A stretch of 64,000 bases of DNA from Plumapathes pennacea (GCA_964036295.1 OZ038465.1:6389167-6453166); one strand, 5' to 3'; numbered from the stretch's first letter, positions 33,321-47,815 are shown. A program made the numbers and translations. Notes: generated by a model not told the origin, from the letters alone.

Positions 33321-35986
33321 AAATTCCCCCCCCCCCCCTCCTTTTTTTCTTTTTTTCATTTTCACGAACAATAGTTAGTCTGTGTAAGGGTCAGTGTAGG
33401 TGATTTATCGTGGGGTCTTGTACTCCATGCTACTTTAACCCTTTACCTCCTGAGGGTTTTTTGTTTTTTGTTTGTTTTTTATTCTCCAAATCATTAATTC
33501 ATAATAATATACTGCACGAGTGAGAATTGATCAATCCATCAGCCAAAATTTAATCCAAGTAAGTTATTAAATGTCAAATTCTCCTTGCTGAATGACATGA
33601 TGTCTCTTGTGAGAGAAATGAAATGAAAAAACTAAAGTTGATCATTCACTCTGGAGTCAAGGGTTAGAACATCAGAATTGACTGAAAATAATAATTGAAT
33701 TTGGATAATAATGTAAACTGTCATGTACCATTAATATAATGTAATGCACTCTCATATGAGTGGTGACACCTTTGGGTTCCATTTGACAGTAGACTTTCCA
33801 GGAACTTAAGAAAAACTTGCTTTTGGCAGAAGGGTTAATACTTAAAAAAAATAACATTAACACAAGTTTGTAGACTATGGTTGTTTATCAGTGTTGTTCT
33901 ATAGTGTTTGGACCATTATGGGCATGTATACATTTTCGGCATTGAAAAGATTTGTTTGTTCACAAAATTAACTTTAAAAGTTCAAGATAGTGGGGGATTG
34001 AGATAGTAGGGTTCTACCACGGGCAATTTCTACCAAGTTCATTTCCAAGGAAATCGAAGTCTGTTCACGATAGTGGGGAGTTTGAGATAACCGAGTTCGT
34101 ATAGCGGAGTTCTACTGTACTTCATACTGTAGCTGGCATTTGTCTCAGTAAGCAATAAATATTGATGTCAGGTTCAACCCTAGGAACACCTAACAGAAAT
34201 TTTTGGATATAGATGTGCATTTTCAAAACAGAAACACCATGTAATATTGTTAGTTGTTAGCCATGGGGAAATGGCACCATAATAAGGATACCCTATAACT
34301 ATATATTATTTGGTATTTATTATATAGACACGAGTCTTTTACTGGAAAATATACCATGCGTAAAATCCATACGAAACTACATCCGGGACCCGAGTGGCGT
34401 ATTTTCCATATCCTCACTAGTGAGGATATCGTTGGCATCATAAAACAATATTTTACCTCTCGAAAATAAAATTCATATCTTCGCGCCACCGTGTAATATC
34501 CCCTATTTATTACATGCAGTAGTTTGAATAAAGGTCTTGTCAGTAGTAGCATGGTATAAATATCACAATCCAAGAAAAACAGACTGGAATATATTTAGTC
34601 TAACCGTTTTATTAAACTTCCAACAGTACACCCACTAAAAGTGAATTACTGCAACTTGCTCTGAGTCAAGTGAGAATGATGTGTACGAAAATGCATGCTT
34701 CTAAAATAGCTCACTAAGCAAGAGTGTGTTGTATGATCATAAAGTGCATGCCATGAATCTTTTAATTAGCTTGTTGACTGAGTGCAAGGTCTTATACTGT
34801 ATTTTCAGGACGAAGTTTTTCCCTTGCGTTCAATCTTGGGCCATATGGTGAGGAAAAACAACAAGGTTCAAATCCATAACTTTAAAGTACCGACCAAGCA
34901 AACAAGATATTTTATTATGTGGCATACTTTGTGGAGAAAAGAATGTGCTTATCGACTGTAGCAAGGGTAAGTTATGGAACAGTAAATTGACCAATCAGAG
35001 CATAATATACTATCTGTGCCAGTTATAATAACGTACAGTATACTATACAAATACTAGGACAGGGACCATTGCTAAACAACCAATATAAAGCTACTACTAA
35101 TAATAATGCTAATTAAATCTTAACAAGGACTAATGCTAATACTTTAGACACTACATTTCCATCATATTGTATTACTGAGCTGCACACAACATCCACAGTG
35201 AATCTGACCATTTGCACTAATGGCTTCTCTTCCTAACTATAGAATTCTTCATGCACTGTAACAATAAGATGAATTTTGCTTCAGGCCACCAAAATGTATT
35301 TGAATTTTGTAGGACTTCAGCAAAGCAAGGCTGCATGCCATGCACATTTAATTTTGTTTATAAATTCATCCTTCAATAGTTCACTCACAGTGATTATTCA
35401 GTCAGTGAATCCATGTTGATTTTATTTTACATGGTGTTCCAGACAAACAAAAAAGAGGATTATTTAAGCACTGGACTATATTATGCAGGTCAAGCAATAA
35501 ATATATCTAATGTAAGTATTTTAGTTTTGAGATAATGTTGAAGATACCTTCCCCTTGTAAAGCAGATATGCTGCAAGTACAAACTCAAGATTTTGGCAAT
35601 TCTAAATTTTCAGCTTACTAAAATCTAAACCCATCCTCACCTTACCCCCATCCCCCTTTGACCGAGTTGAGCCCAGATCCCCAGCAGTGCTCGACATTAA
35701 GGTTTTAGGTTGGTTGCCCTTCGGACTGTAGATTGAATTCAAGCAATAGAAAGTTTCATAGTTTCTGATTGCCTGGCCCAGAATTTACCTGCCCGACCAA
35801 AAGTTTTGGTTGCCCCGGGCAAGTGGGCAACTGTTAATGTCGAGCGCTGCCCAGCCCAAACATTTGTAACTTTTGTGGACACTGCTACAAGACACAGAAC
35901 AAAGCTTCCAACCTTGTTACTTCATGGCTATTAGCATACCAGCTAAACTCTAGCTAACAGTATAGTGTTTGTCCAAATCTGCGGCT
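33321..35986. other. Convergent gap between SLC35C1 and the SLC37-like gene
   Basis: No coding exon found. It contains a C-run and T-run just after the SLC35C1 stop, a pogo-like fragment at about 33985-34122 (GATAACCGAGTTCG, GGAGTTCTACTGTA) and the repeat at 34316-34513. The rest is AT-rich. Confidence 0.45.
34316..34513. mobile_element. TCCTCACTAGTGAGGA-type repeat, copy 2
   Basis: Shares TATATAGACACGAGTCTTTTAC, the GGGACCCGAGTGGCG segment, the central palindrome TCCTCACTAGTGAGGA and the AATTCATATCTTCGCGCC tail with sequences at 9645-9735 and 10145-10334. The two sites therefore hold the same family, differently rearranged. Confidence 0.7.
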
Positions 35987-38900
35987 TCATACGTCTACCC
36001 CACCTGAAGCAACTGAACTCATAAACTGTTCTTTCTGGAGGGATGCCTCCATGCGTACAGCCCTCATCATGCTCAGGAAGCCACACAGGGACAGAAGGAT
36101 CATCAAGTAGAATGGGGCTGTCCAGCCGTACCTCTCAGCAATCCATCCTATCACAGGGCCTTCTACAATGGTACCAAGATTACCGAAGCCTATCAGGACA
36201 CAAAACAAGACAAGTCACATGAAGTTTGGGGTGTGATTTATGAGGGTCAAGTATAGCCTTCTGACAGCAGACCCAGAAGCAGCTCCTGCTTTCGGGAGGC
36301 TAGGTCAAGTCATGCCACAAGTTGTCTTACCAATAATGACTGATACGGTAATTGAGACAAGAGTTAGCTTGCACAGTAGCTTTGAATTATATGCAGCTTG
36401 GATGTTGGGATTACAAGTCAGGGCCCAGTTGTTCAAAGCTCAATGCAAATTCAGGAATGCAGCCAATGCAAATGTCTTGGTGAAAAAGTCCAGATGAACT
36501 TGCTTTCTTAAAACATATTGAGGAAACATTGATTCAGAGAAATGTTACACCATCCAGACTTATAGATAACTTGGCAATTTAATCTCTGGTAAAAGACTGA
36601 TCAATTTCAGTCTCTGGTCAAAGGTCATAAACCGTAAGTCAGAGGTCATGATCAAGAAGTGAAAGGCCAAGAGCAACTTGAGTCAGAGTTTGTTTTGATC
36701 AATACTGAAATGTGGTCAAACTTGTTTGACAACTACAGACTCACCATTTACTAGACCTGACACTGCAGCCTGTGCATTTACTTTTTCACCAATAGTAGCA
36801 GGAATAGAGCCAGTCAGGTAAGGATCTGCACCACAGTTGCAAGCACCAGCCAGAAACATAAAGGTGGCATTCACCACCAAGCCAAGTGAACTGGTGTACT
36901 GGAACAGTCCCAGGAACAATGTGGTGCCTAACAAAGTCATTGCTACAGCACGTATTGCTTGGCCAGCAAAATATCTGAGCAGAGAAACAGAACTATAAGA
37001 AAAAAAATTTTCTCGCCAGGAGCATTTTCAACCCCACAATCCCTTTGTGCACCAAAAATCCAAGATCTACCATTTTCTGCCCCATCCCCAACCACCCTCC
37101 CCTCCCCCCCAAAAAATCAAGAACAAAATGTTGCCAATCCTGTTCCATCTGAATCTCTTGAGAACGAAAATTGGCTTTGCATATTAAAAAGAGTCATTTA
37201 TGTACAGTATCTTACATGTACATTGTATAGCACTGATTTATTACATTAATTTTATTTTCATTGTGCTCGGGGCTAAAAGCAGCTTTCAATATATATATTT
37301 ATGACTCATCAAATATTTCCTCCCACATGTGATTAGTGGAATCGTGACACATGACCGAATAACGTCCACTCACAGGTTATCAGCTCTTGGGCAACTGTTC
37401 GCTTCTCAGAACAGATGATATCCTCGGACAATCATCCGTGTATATTTCCTCGCCAAAAGTAGTTTATTGTTTATAATATATAATATAATGTATCATCTCT
37501 GAAATTTTAAGGGCAACCCACATCTGGAACTCTTATGTCAACTTGAAGTCATCTGGGCCTGGTTTTTCAAAAGTCGATTAAGCTAATCCAGGATTAACGA
37601 AATTCTTTCACTCGACCTCTCTGCCAATAAACTGCTGGGCTTTGTTTGAAGATGGATTAGAAAGCTTGTTCCAGCTTAAAACGTTATCAAGAAAGTCATT
37701 GTAGATGAAATTTTCACGTTTTCAGGCTTATAAATCACAAGAAAGTTTTAGACCTAATCCAGGATTAGCCTAATCGCGCTTTGAAAAGCTGGGCCCTGAG
37801 CTTTACCTGTTTGTTAGAAAACCTAAAACAGCAGTACCCAGTACTCCTCCTATCTCAAAAGATGTGGAGAGCAATCCTGCTTGGTATTTTGTATACCCCA
37901 GCTAAGAGGAAAAAAGAGCAAAATAAATAACCACAATAAGTTACTACAGTCATAACAAGTACAAAATAACTGTACATATGAGAGCTACACTGCAGGACCA
38001 TGATATTCTTCTAACATTTCCACCAAAAATCCTTTGTTAGCATTTAACACTCTCTAATCTGCATAACATTCTATTTCGTCTCTTTGTTAGGAGATCATTT
38101 ATTTTCTCTCTCCACTTCACTGCATTATGTTACCAAGAAGTGTTGTAGCATTATACTTCACCTGCTGGTAGAGGTACATGGGTAGCCACATGTACATACA
38201 GTACCGAACCAGCTTCACAAAGCAGTTGGTCATACAAAGCTCAGGAATCATTCTGGCAAAGACAAAGTAACATTCATTCAATCATCAAACTAAAATGAAT
38301 TGAGGTGGCATGGGTACAACTCACTTTAACTTCCACATTTCTCCAAAGCTCAGAACTTTTTTCTCTTCGTTTGCTGATGTAGTGCCTGCCAATGAGAAAC
38401 AAATAGGGACCACATTAGCAGCATTTTTGGATTACTTTCTCGTATTTTTCAAGCTTGTGAGCTTATACACTGGATTGACTGTGCCTTTTCTGTTTACATG
38501 TTTAATATGTCCAAGCCTGAAATGTCAGTCGTCTCCTCTGCATCTTAACTAAAGCCCCAGGCAAGAGAGACAACTGACATTTCAGGCCAAATATGTCCAT
38601 GCCCCTTTAAAATCCTAGTAAGTGCAGTGCATCATACTGCTGGTGGAAAATTAACATTACTGATTAATATTGTGGATGAAAAAGCTAACCTGTGTTGGTT
38701 TCCAATCCTAATTCCACAGGGGAGTGCAAGGTACAAAAAACTGTGACGCCAATGAAAATCTGAAAGGGAACATTGAAGTTACCATCATCAATCATACCAC
38801 ATAAGTCTAAATCTATAGTATGTGAATTGCAGGTTACTTTCAAGAGTTTAAAAATATTGTAAGCATGAAACCATAAATCTATTTTGACTTACCAATATGA

Positions 38901-40838
38901 TTGATGGCACCACGAAAATATATCTCATGTCTGGTGAATACATGGCCTGTAGCTGAATCTGAAACAACACAACAGTGTTATTCATGTACAGTAAATCTTG
39001 ATAAACAACAAAATTACTTAAAATTATCATATTAAATAAAGAAAGATGTGCAAAATAATTATATTCCTGAATCAAGTTTATACTGGAGGGAGACTGAAAT
39101 AATAAGTATATGATCATATTATTATTAATATATAAACAATAAACTACTTTTGGTGAGGAAATATGCACGGATAACTGTCTGAGGATATTATCTGTTCCGA
39201 GAAGCGAACAGTTGCCCGAGAGCGAAGCTCGAGGGCAACTGTGAGCTTCGAGGAACAGATAATGTCCAAGGACAATTATCCATGCATATTTCAGAAGCCA
39301 AAAGTAGTTTATTGTCTTTATTATCCTTCAACTATTTCCTCTCGCAGCGCAAATAATGGCGCAAGGACTGTGAAGCTCTTTGGTGCTTTCTGCAACTGCT
39401 TTTTTGACAAATGAATTGATGTCCTCCTTGGTAGTCATCTCGTAATGGATTTTTGTGATTAATATTTAAAATTGTGCTCAGATATTGTCAATAAACAGCG
39501 ATAGTTTGCCAGGGAGGGGTTATTCGCTGATAACGTCAGCTCGTGAGCGGACGTTATTCGGTCACGTATCACGATTCCACCAATCACGTGCGGGAGGAAA
39601 TATTTGATGGGTCATAATGGTATATATATCTTTTGTAACTCAGTTTATCATTCTGTATACTGTATTATTATTTATCAACGTATACATCTACAGGCTGTAC
39701 TGCAGACAGAATAGTATGAACAAGTTATTTTTATAGTTTTGAAGCAATATTTGAGACTTACAGCTATAGCAGTGCCCATAATTCCTCCAGCAAAAGTAGA
39801 TGTACCAAACAACCCAAAGATTGTGTTTCGCTGTTCATTTGAGAACCAGTTGCTCAGTGACTTAACACAGTTGGGCCAGGCTGTTGACTAAAAAGGAAAA
39901 CAATGCATTTATAATATCATACTGCACCAGGCTTGTGCATGTGTGTTTGTGTGTATGTGTGTCATACTCCCACCCTTGTGGATATATTACCTTGCCTCGA
40001 AACATGTTGTGTGGATGTGTTGTGGAGGATAAAAATTTCGAGTGACCAAATGTGTTCCTGCTGTTACATGCAACATAATATGGTAAACCGGGTACCTTCT
40101 AAAACTAACTTTGGGAGGAATTATCTTGGAATAAGACCTATATGGGAGATTACCTCTCTTACTTTTCCTCTTGGTAAAAATAATACATTACCTGAAATGT
40201 TCCATTTAGAACAAGACAGAGTCCAAACATCCACACACTGTTCCAGAAACCAAATGATATCTGAATAGGATGAAAGATAAGAATTTATCAGACACTTAAC
40301 AATGATTTTTTGGTAATGCAAAGGCTGAAGCAAGGAAATTCATATTGGCATCTAATTAAAACAGGTTCTATAAATTTTAGTAACTTCTGTTTCAGTTGAG
40401 GTCCTCACAAACATCAACAAATGAGTTGATGTGCATGCTTTTCCTTGGCTTCCCCATGCCAGTCCCCCACTCCTCCCCCTCAACTTTCCTCCACTCACTA
40501 ACCATGGAAAGTCCAGATCCAATAAGACAGGCTGTAAGAGCTCTGCGAGGACCATACTTATCACCCATAGATGCCAGCAACATCTGGTGGAGAAAACTAC
40601 ACAAGATTAAAACAATGGAATCTAATCTAAACATTGTACACACAATAACATGGGTTTGTGTAAAAATTAATAGTCGTACGTAATCTATGCCCCCCTCTCC
40701 CCCACCACGGAAAATTTTTGAAATCTTTGCTTTCTGAAATGACATTCTCTGCATTCTTTATAGTCCATTTACCCATTTACCAGCCAATTCTTTGGTTTGT
40801 ACCTTCCACCCCTTTCTGATTTAACTAATAAAAATGTC

Positions 40839-40879
<41 letters not shown>

Positions 40880-41293
40880 ACCCCTCTTGTGATCTGAAAA
40901 GGAGTAGCCCACCCCCGGCATAAATAATGACCGGTCCCTCACGGAATTATTTACTCACCTGCATAACTGTATATGGCAAAAGCAAAGATGTATCCAGCCA
41001 TCCTAAGTCTGTTCTTGTCAAATTGTAGCTCGAAGCTAAGTCTGCTTTCACCTAAACAACCAAGCAAACACGAAACATACAAGTCTAATAATAAACTTAA
41101 CATCACTTGACAAACATTTTACTCATTGTCATCTGTGTATTTCTTTGAAGTGAAGAAGATATCTGAGCGTATTTTACTTCATCACCACATTTAAACTCAC
41201 CACACCAAGCGGCTTGCGCAGCAGATACGTTCCAGCATACGCTACCCATGTCACAACAAGACAAACGATTTGTCTCGCTGTCATGCCCGCCAT
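35987..41293 (-). CDS. SLC37-like major facilitator (organophosphate:phosphate antiporter family)
   Basis: Twelve exons, in transcript order: 41201-41293, 40959-41051, 40503-40583, 40192-40260, 39762-39887, 38893-38958, 38690-38759, 38325-38385, 38162-38252, 37807-37901, 36745-36974 and 35987-36189, giving 425 residues with closed phases. The fold is a 12-helix major facilitator. Key stretches are TYLLRKPLGVVKADL, LGWLDTSLLLPYTVMQML, the loop-2/3 motif GDKYGPRRAL, LNGTFQSTAWPNCVKSL, NWFSNEQRNTIFGLF, SFEIGGVLGTAVLGFL and GNLGTIVEGPVIGWIAERYG. These resemble the SLC37 sugar-phosphate transporters (and bacterial UhpC/GlpT), which exchange glucose-6-phosphate or glycerol-3-phosphate for phosphate. 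I cannot assign A1-A4. The start MAGMTARQ has two possible ATGs (41293, 41284). No ER-retention signal is visible at the C-terminus (SVASGGVDV). Confidence 0.9.
37310..37480. repeat. Repeat related to the 39.15-39.63 kb hairpin region
   Basis: Shares GACTCATCAAATATTTCCTCC, TAATCACATGTGG-like and AACTGTTCGCTTCTC segments with 39140-39640, in the opposite orientation. A dispersed non-autonomous element is likely. Confidence 0.6.
37553..37798 (+). mobile_element. Short TIR element, GGGCCCAG family, copy 2
   Basis: Lies in an intron of the SLC37-like gene. Starts CTGGGCCTGGTTTTTCAAAA and ends GCTTTGAAAAGCTGGGCCC, with GCTAATCCAGGATTAA just inside the left end and CCTAATCCAGGATTAGCC inside the right. 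It is the reverse complement of the copy at 6868-7112. Confidence 0.78.
39149..39310. repeat. Hairpin repeat in an SLC37-like intron
   Basis: Inverted arms: AAACTACTTTTGGTGAGGAA to GAACAGTTGCCC on the left and GGGCAACTGTGAGCTTCGAG to GCCAAAAGTAGTTT on the right, centred on AGCGAAGCTCG. Arms of about 75 bp are imperfect. Confidence 0.75.
40842..40879. repeat. Poly(C) run of 38
   Basis: Thirty-eight consecutive C residues (G on the transcript strand of the SLC37-like gene), in the intron between exons 2 and 3 of that gene. The true length may vary, since such runs are error-prone to sequence. Confidence 0.85.
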
Positions 41294-42024
41294 TTTGGAC
41301 TACGCGATCACTGCCACGTCTGCGTGGGGATTGGAACTGAATACGTTGCGGCAAGCCATACGTTGCAAACAAAGAAAGCATCCTGACTGAAAATATGTTT
41401 CGGGGCACGGCCATATTATAAAGAGAATTTGCTTCACACCGCAGATAAAAAGACAGAGAAGTAGGAAAGAGACTTCAGAGAGATTCCGCACCCACCCACC
41501 CTTTTCCGTGCGTTGTGGGTGTCACGTTCTATTCTGGTTTCTGGTATCATGGTCAACTTTTATACCATTATTTCTGTAAAAAAAATATGTAACTTAGTAG
41601 CAAAAATTTACGAAAGTAAAACTTTTTTGTTTTTTTCTCGCCCACTGTTTCGTGGAGCAGTGCCGCCTGATTTTCCACTTTCGCATGAAAGGTCCGAGAG
41701 AACATCAGCGTTTTGTCATAAAATTGAAGCAATGCCAACATCGTAAAACAACTTCTATACTATTTTTGCAGCTGGTAACGTATACCTTTTTTCTGGTGAC
41801 GTATACATTTTTTGACCAAGAGAAAGCGTCAACTCACTTCCGGTTTTTAATATTTTTAAAGGGAAATTTTGAGGGGTGCCCGTCACCCGGCAACAGCCAA
41901 TCAGAGCAAGCTACTTGCTTCATACTTGAACGGCCATTTTCCTTTTATATTCAAAAGTGCAAGGACGTGACTATCTCTTCCCAGTCGAAACTGGGAGCGT
42001 TCTTCCTTGTGTTATCTTCCCGAA
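41294..42024. promoter_or_regulatory. Divergent promoter region, SLC37-like gene / FAM72
   Basis: 731 bp between divergent start codons. A CCAAT box (GCCAATCAGAGC, core 41897-41901) lies about 125 bp upstream of the FAM72 start. No coding sequence. Confidence 0.5.
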
Positions 42025-42814
<790 letters not shown>

Positions 42815-44732
42815 TGTTGTTGAAACATTTTGCGAATAAGCCATCCTGCTCGAGTTAATATTGCATAGTAGTGCATTTACGTCGGGTCGTAATATGACGA
42901 ACCTGCATGCAGATATGGCACTTTGAATATTGCAGAGTAGGAAGAAACAAGTGTTATCAAACGATATGCTACTGTACGCCTCAGTTCAAGATAATCATAA
43001 TGCAGATCACAAAGTATACGACCACCCAACCCCTTCAGGTGTCGATACTTTCACACTAAAGTATTCAAGGCTTCAACATGCGAAAAGAATTTGTTTCCCT
43101 TATTCTACTGAAGACACCCAAGGAGGGATCAGGTGTTGTATACTTACATGATCCCACAATGCTTCGAAACAGACTGGAGAAACAATTCTCCGGAAAGAAA
43201 GCTTCGAGCTGGTTAAACATCAAAAATATTGTGTAAAAAGCATCACTGCAAAGTTTTAGGTACTGCAGACCGTAAATAACATTTTCTCACTTGTAAATAC
43301 CATATAAATGCATGTACCTGCCAGTCATACAAGCTAATTGCAGCATAGCTGTTAAAGTTCCATAGTAAAGGTTATAGTTTTTGTAAGGTTTGCAAGGGCT
43401 TGATAGCCTATGTAACAAATGGGCCAGGATTAAAAGTCATACACATCAAGTTGTTTTTTCATCTTGCATGACATTATATTCTGAACCTGCAGTACAACTT
43501 ATCCTTGAAGACCCAGGGGAAGATCGTGGGGCCAGAGGCAAAAAGCTGCAGAGGAGAGAGGGGAGGGAAGGAGGAAAAGAGCTCCTTCCCCTTTTCTCCC
43601 CCTCTGCCCCACAATCTGCCCCTGTGCCAGTGTAGAAACTAAAGTTGGAAAAAATATTGAATGTGGTACAGCGATCATACAATATATATCAGCTGTTTGC
43701 CTGAGACACACTTTGGCATGCATGTGTATGATCAGTCAAAAAAGACAATATTATTTTCTCCTGTTTTCATGCCTGACCATTTTACTCTCCATTTCACTGT
43801 CAAGCCATATTTTTATAGTGCAGCACATTACAGAATGGCCATTGGGTGACAGCTCTACACTATGTAAATGTACCAGTCAATTTCAGCTATTACCACAGCC
43901 AAAAATATAGCTGGATCTGTAAGGTGCACAACACTGGAAAGAATAGAAGAAAGTTTTCAGCTCTTACAAAAAGTACCAAGGGATGACCACATTAATATTG
44001 AATTTTTGAATAAGACTCGACGAAAGTATATTTTGAACATCTATTATACCTTATCAATGAAAAAACTTTTGAGTTCACATCATATCTCAATAACACAGTA
44101 GATATCTCTCCAGTATGAGAAAAGAAATAAAATATGTTATCAGTAATTTAGTTACGGTACACAGAATGTAATTTATCAAATTGGGGCTAAAATTCCAAGG
44201 TACAAACATCAACTAAACAACGAAAAAACATTCTTAAGTCACCTTTGAGTGCACCAAATGAGAAGTATACATATCCCTGACCTTGAGTGATTTACATAAT
44301 TTATCTCTACCTAAACTTTCCTAGGTGCATGCAAGCAAATTTCAAATCAACAACTCTTATTTTCTATAGTTCGGATTTTTTTAACCAAAATATTCATTTC
44401 AAGAAGGTCTAAATACTATAGAGTATGATAACAATAAAAAAAGAAATAACAGAACATCTAATATGACACAAGTATCTTATGGCTTGTGTGTGCTGTTACC
44501 TATTTCGCAATTCTTTAGGTCAGTGGTTCTTGGAACCTTCCTGCAGTTTTAGTGCTTCAAACCAAGCTGTTTCTAACAAAAGCTTTGAAGCAAGTTTCTA
44601 TTTTAAGCAAAGTAATACACTCAGTTTCCTTTTTAAACGGAAATAGTCTGATGTTCAAGATGTTTTCTTTGTGTCCTATCTCCAAAATGATTTGTACAAT
44701 GACGGGTTTTCTACACGACAGAAAAGTTTGCA
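42815..44732. other. Convergent gap between FAM72 and the bZIP gene
   Basis: No coding exon recognised. At about 43545-43625 a purine-rich tract (GAGAGGGGAGGGAAGGAGG) is followed by a pyrimidine-rich one. Short frames across it are artefacts. Confidence 0.45.
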
Positions 44733-45152
44733 TCATTCTGGATGTTCAGTTTTGCAAGGGGTTACTTGCATCACATCACTTGGAAGTGTCACTGTCGTCA
44801 AAACCACATTTTCGGCTGCACTGTTTTTGCTAATGCCGTTAGAATTGAGAACGTTCAGTTGGGCTGCGTTTGGTAAGGAAATCCCTCCATTGGAGAACAA
44901 AGACCTCAAAACATTTAGTTCTTTCTGCAGCAGAGAGACTTTGGAACGAAGATCGTCATTCTCCTGGGACAAATCCACAACTCGTTTTCTTGTTTCTTCG
45001 ATTCGCTCCTTCGCTTTTCTTCGGCTTTTCCTGACAGCTATGTTGTTTCTCTCCCGCTTCTTGAAATAACTACCGTCATCTTCCTCCATTTTGCCTTTCG
45101 ATGACGCTCCTTTTGCTGTTTTAGATTTTTGATTGCTGCTTGTTCCCTCCAT
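44733..45152 (-). CDS. CEBPG: C/EBP-gamma-like bZIP transcription factor
   Basis: Single-exon frame of 139 residues. After a lysine- and serine-rich start comes a basic region, KKRERNNIAVRKSRRKAKER (residues about 31-50), with the C/EBP hallmark N-x-x-A-V-R-K-S-R. A leucine zipper follows, with heptad leucines in VVDLSQENDDL, RSKVSLLQKEL and NVLRSL. There is no activation domain of the C/EBP-alpha or -beta kind; C/EBP-gamma is likewise a short protein that acts mainly through heterodimers, for example with ATF4. A tail of about 50 residues after the zipper has no known motif. It is divergent from histone H4 across about 1 kb. Confidence 0.9.
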   Translation of the reverse strand: MEGTSSNQKSKTAKGASSKGKMEEDDGSYFKKRERNNIAVRKSRRKAKERIEETRKRVVDLSQENDDLRSKVSLLQKELNVLRSLFSNGGISLPNAAQLNVLNSNGISKNSAAENVVLTTVTLPSDVMQVTPCKTEHPE

Positions 45153-46036
45153 GGATCTCCGCCTTTCTAAATGAAACCGTTTCGGCCCCCGGATTCAAGC
45201 GAACAGCTCGCGGCTACGATTAGGTAACAGGCAACCCAAATGTTTTTTTCTTGCGCAACAAGCGAAGAGATTTCGCAAGACAATGAGCGCGGCCCCTAAG
45301 CTCTTGACCGAAAAAGCCTGGGTACTGACAGGCGAAGAGGACTGGGCACCAAGCACGCGTGCAAAAGAAAAACTGCCGCGCGCGTTCGCACTCTGTCAGT
45401 TACTCTGTTGTGAACTGAAGCCTGCACACGTCCGCGTCCACCTATGTTTTTACATGAGTGCAAGAGGATAAAACTCTGTTGTTTTGTTTTCCCTTCAAAA
45501 TGGCCTCGCATTCTCATGATGACATGATAGAACGAATCGAAGGAAAAACGCGGCGGCATGCTCTGACGAGCGGTCTCATGAAAAACGTTCATGCATGTTC
45601 TCACCCATGTACAACTTCCGTGAACATTTTTCTGCAAACTAGAAGATCAGTCAACTACAGCAAATAATGACCGCCAACCGTACTGATAGAAAAATTCAAT
45701 GAGCCTGCTACAAGCTGCAAGTGGCCGTACTTTCCGTCAGTGCGACGTAATGTTGAAAATTTTAAGGATTCCCGCAAAACTCACGACAACGGATAAGTAC
45801 AACATTGGTGCAGTAGTGACGGGCATGCGTCATAAGCCCGGGATTTTTTTTGTTGATTCTGCTCGACCAAACATGCATACCGCCGTGACTAATCATTGTA
45901 TTCTGAGTCTCCCGGGGATGGGTGTAAACCAGGAGTAGGATGAATGCGAGATTTATTTTTAGATCGGAATCTTGACATTCACAGGCGTGCAGGCCAGCCG
46001 ACCGTGCATTTGATGTGCGAAAATGAGCTTTTATAG
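45153..46036. other. Intergenic between the bZIP gene and histone H4
   Basis: No gene seen; contains the bZIP promoter. Small open frames on both strands look random. Confidence 0.4.
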
Positions 46037-46084
46037 CCAATCAGTGGACGCAGATCGTCCCAAGAGAAGCAGCTTTGCTATAAA
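46037..46084 (+). promoter_or_regulatory. Histone H4 core promoter: CCAAT and TATA boxes
   Basis: GCCAATCAG (CCAAT core 46037-46041) and TATAAA (46079-46084) lie 152 and 110 bp upstream of the H4 ATG, about 40 bp apart. This spacing fits a classic histone promoter with a start site near 46110. Confidence 0.75.
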
Positions 46085-46182
46085 TTCAGCAGCGAAATGT
46101 GGCAGCTTCCTCGCACTCTCTAGCACTGCCAGTTGCCGGCCCATTCAAGTCCTCACGAAGCAAGTCCTTGAAGATTCACTGA

Positions 46183-46500
<318 letters not shown>

Positions 46501-47672
46501 AGAGACGCCCAAAACAGCAACAGAAGACAAAAACAGAAGCCACGGACAGACAACGTGTAACAGAAAACTAACCACACCGAGCCACATGACGCAAACGGAA
46601 CTGGACAAGCGGACTTGACAGTTACAAGCCCGTGCATTTTAAGTTGGACAAGAGGACTAAACTGAACTGAACTACAAGAGGACAAGAGGACTACAACTGC
46701 ATGGACAACAGGACTAAACATTTACGGTGTACTTTTATATAGGCTTGAGTATATATATTTATCGATTTTTTCAGGGCTTTGGATGAGTTATTTATGATTT
46801 TTAAAGAGAGTATGTCAGAGTATTATTATAATCCAACTTCATTTTCGTTCTACTGCACCGCACGAAGTCCAGAAACTTTCGCATATATTTTGTTATCACA
46901 CGGCATTCATATTGTATATGTCCAGATTTGCGAAAATTGCGCAAGATTATATAATTGAAGTTTGGAACAATATTACATTTCGTTTATTATTCGGGATCGC
47001 ATTATGCAGTCCAATTACTATTCGCCCAATTATCTTTTATTTTCATGCGCCCACCTTTTCGACCCCACATGGGAATATACATACTTATGACAAAAAGTGT
47101 GAAGAGAAGTAGCTTGTCTCTTCGCTCAGGCCTGACGTTGTACTGAACAATTATCTGAAGAGTGTAAATAAATTGTTTTGTACGTACACTTATTTTCCAT
47201 GTATTCATTCATTTACTGGAAAGAAAAAGGATACTGTTTTTGGTCAGATTTGCCGGTATACCATGATCACTTTGCCGGGCCGGCACTCGGGTGAGGCCGT
47301 GTAGTGGTTGTGATTTTGCCCAGCCGGCGTTCCTCGTCTCCCGTGAAATCACGCCAATTGGGAAGAGTTGTCCTTTCGACTCAAACTTTTGAAAAGTCCA
47401 TTTTAGCGTCCCAATCTATTACCACCCCCACCCCCTGAGAACCCGAATCTCCCGCATGAAAATTTTATTGAGGTTGGCAGCTTCGATATAAATAGCATCT
47501 GTTTGTATAAGCTCGACCACTTTGCATTTCGAACAAATGGAACAAAAGTTGCGCGTTTTCAAACGGAAACGGACTAGTGCCGGATTTCGCGGCTTTTTAC
47601 ACAATATCACCGCATTGGTGCGGGTATTGGTATATACAGTTACCTTTCGGCCTTTTAGTTGAGAATGTCGAT
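46501..47672. other. Histone H4 3' region and intergenic DNA
   Basis: No histone-type stem-loop seen. Short purine-rich direct repeats (GGACAAGAGGACTA-like) occur at 46645-46710. GTAAATAAATTG at about 47163 contains AATAAA. No other gene. Confidence 0.5.
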
Positions 47673-47815
47673 TAATAAATTTCCACTGATTTGCCGTGGA
47701 CGTGTGTGGACTCTTATTTACCACGATTTACGTCATCACATGGTCAAAATGTTGTGGACTCACGAGGCGCTTTGCTTCATGGCAAACCAGTGGAAATTTG
47801 TTTTTTACCACAATA
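47673..47815. repeat. AAATTTCCACTGG-family repeat, shortened copy
   Basis: Begins TTAATAAATTTCCACTG, continues through ATTTACGTCATCACATGG to CTCACGAGGCGCTTTGC, then jumps to the opposite end (GGCAAACCAGTGGAAATTTG). The second arm is therefore mostly deleted. It sits just upstream of SRPK. Confidence 0.75.

Noticed and set aside
43390-43682. Frames across a purine/pyrimidine mirror-like tract
   Set aside because: Low-complexity sequence readable on both strands; no homology or splice structure.
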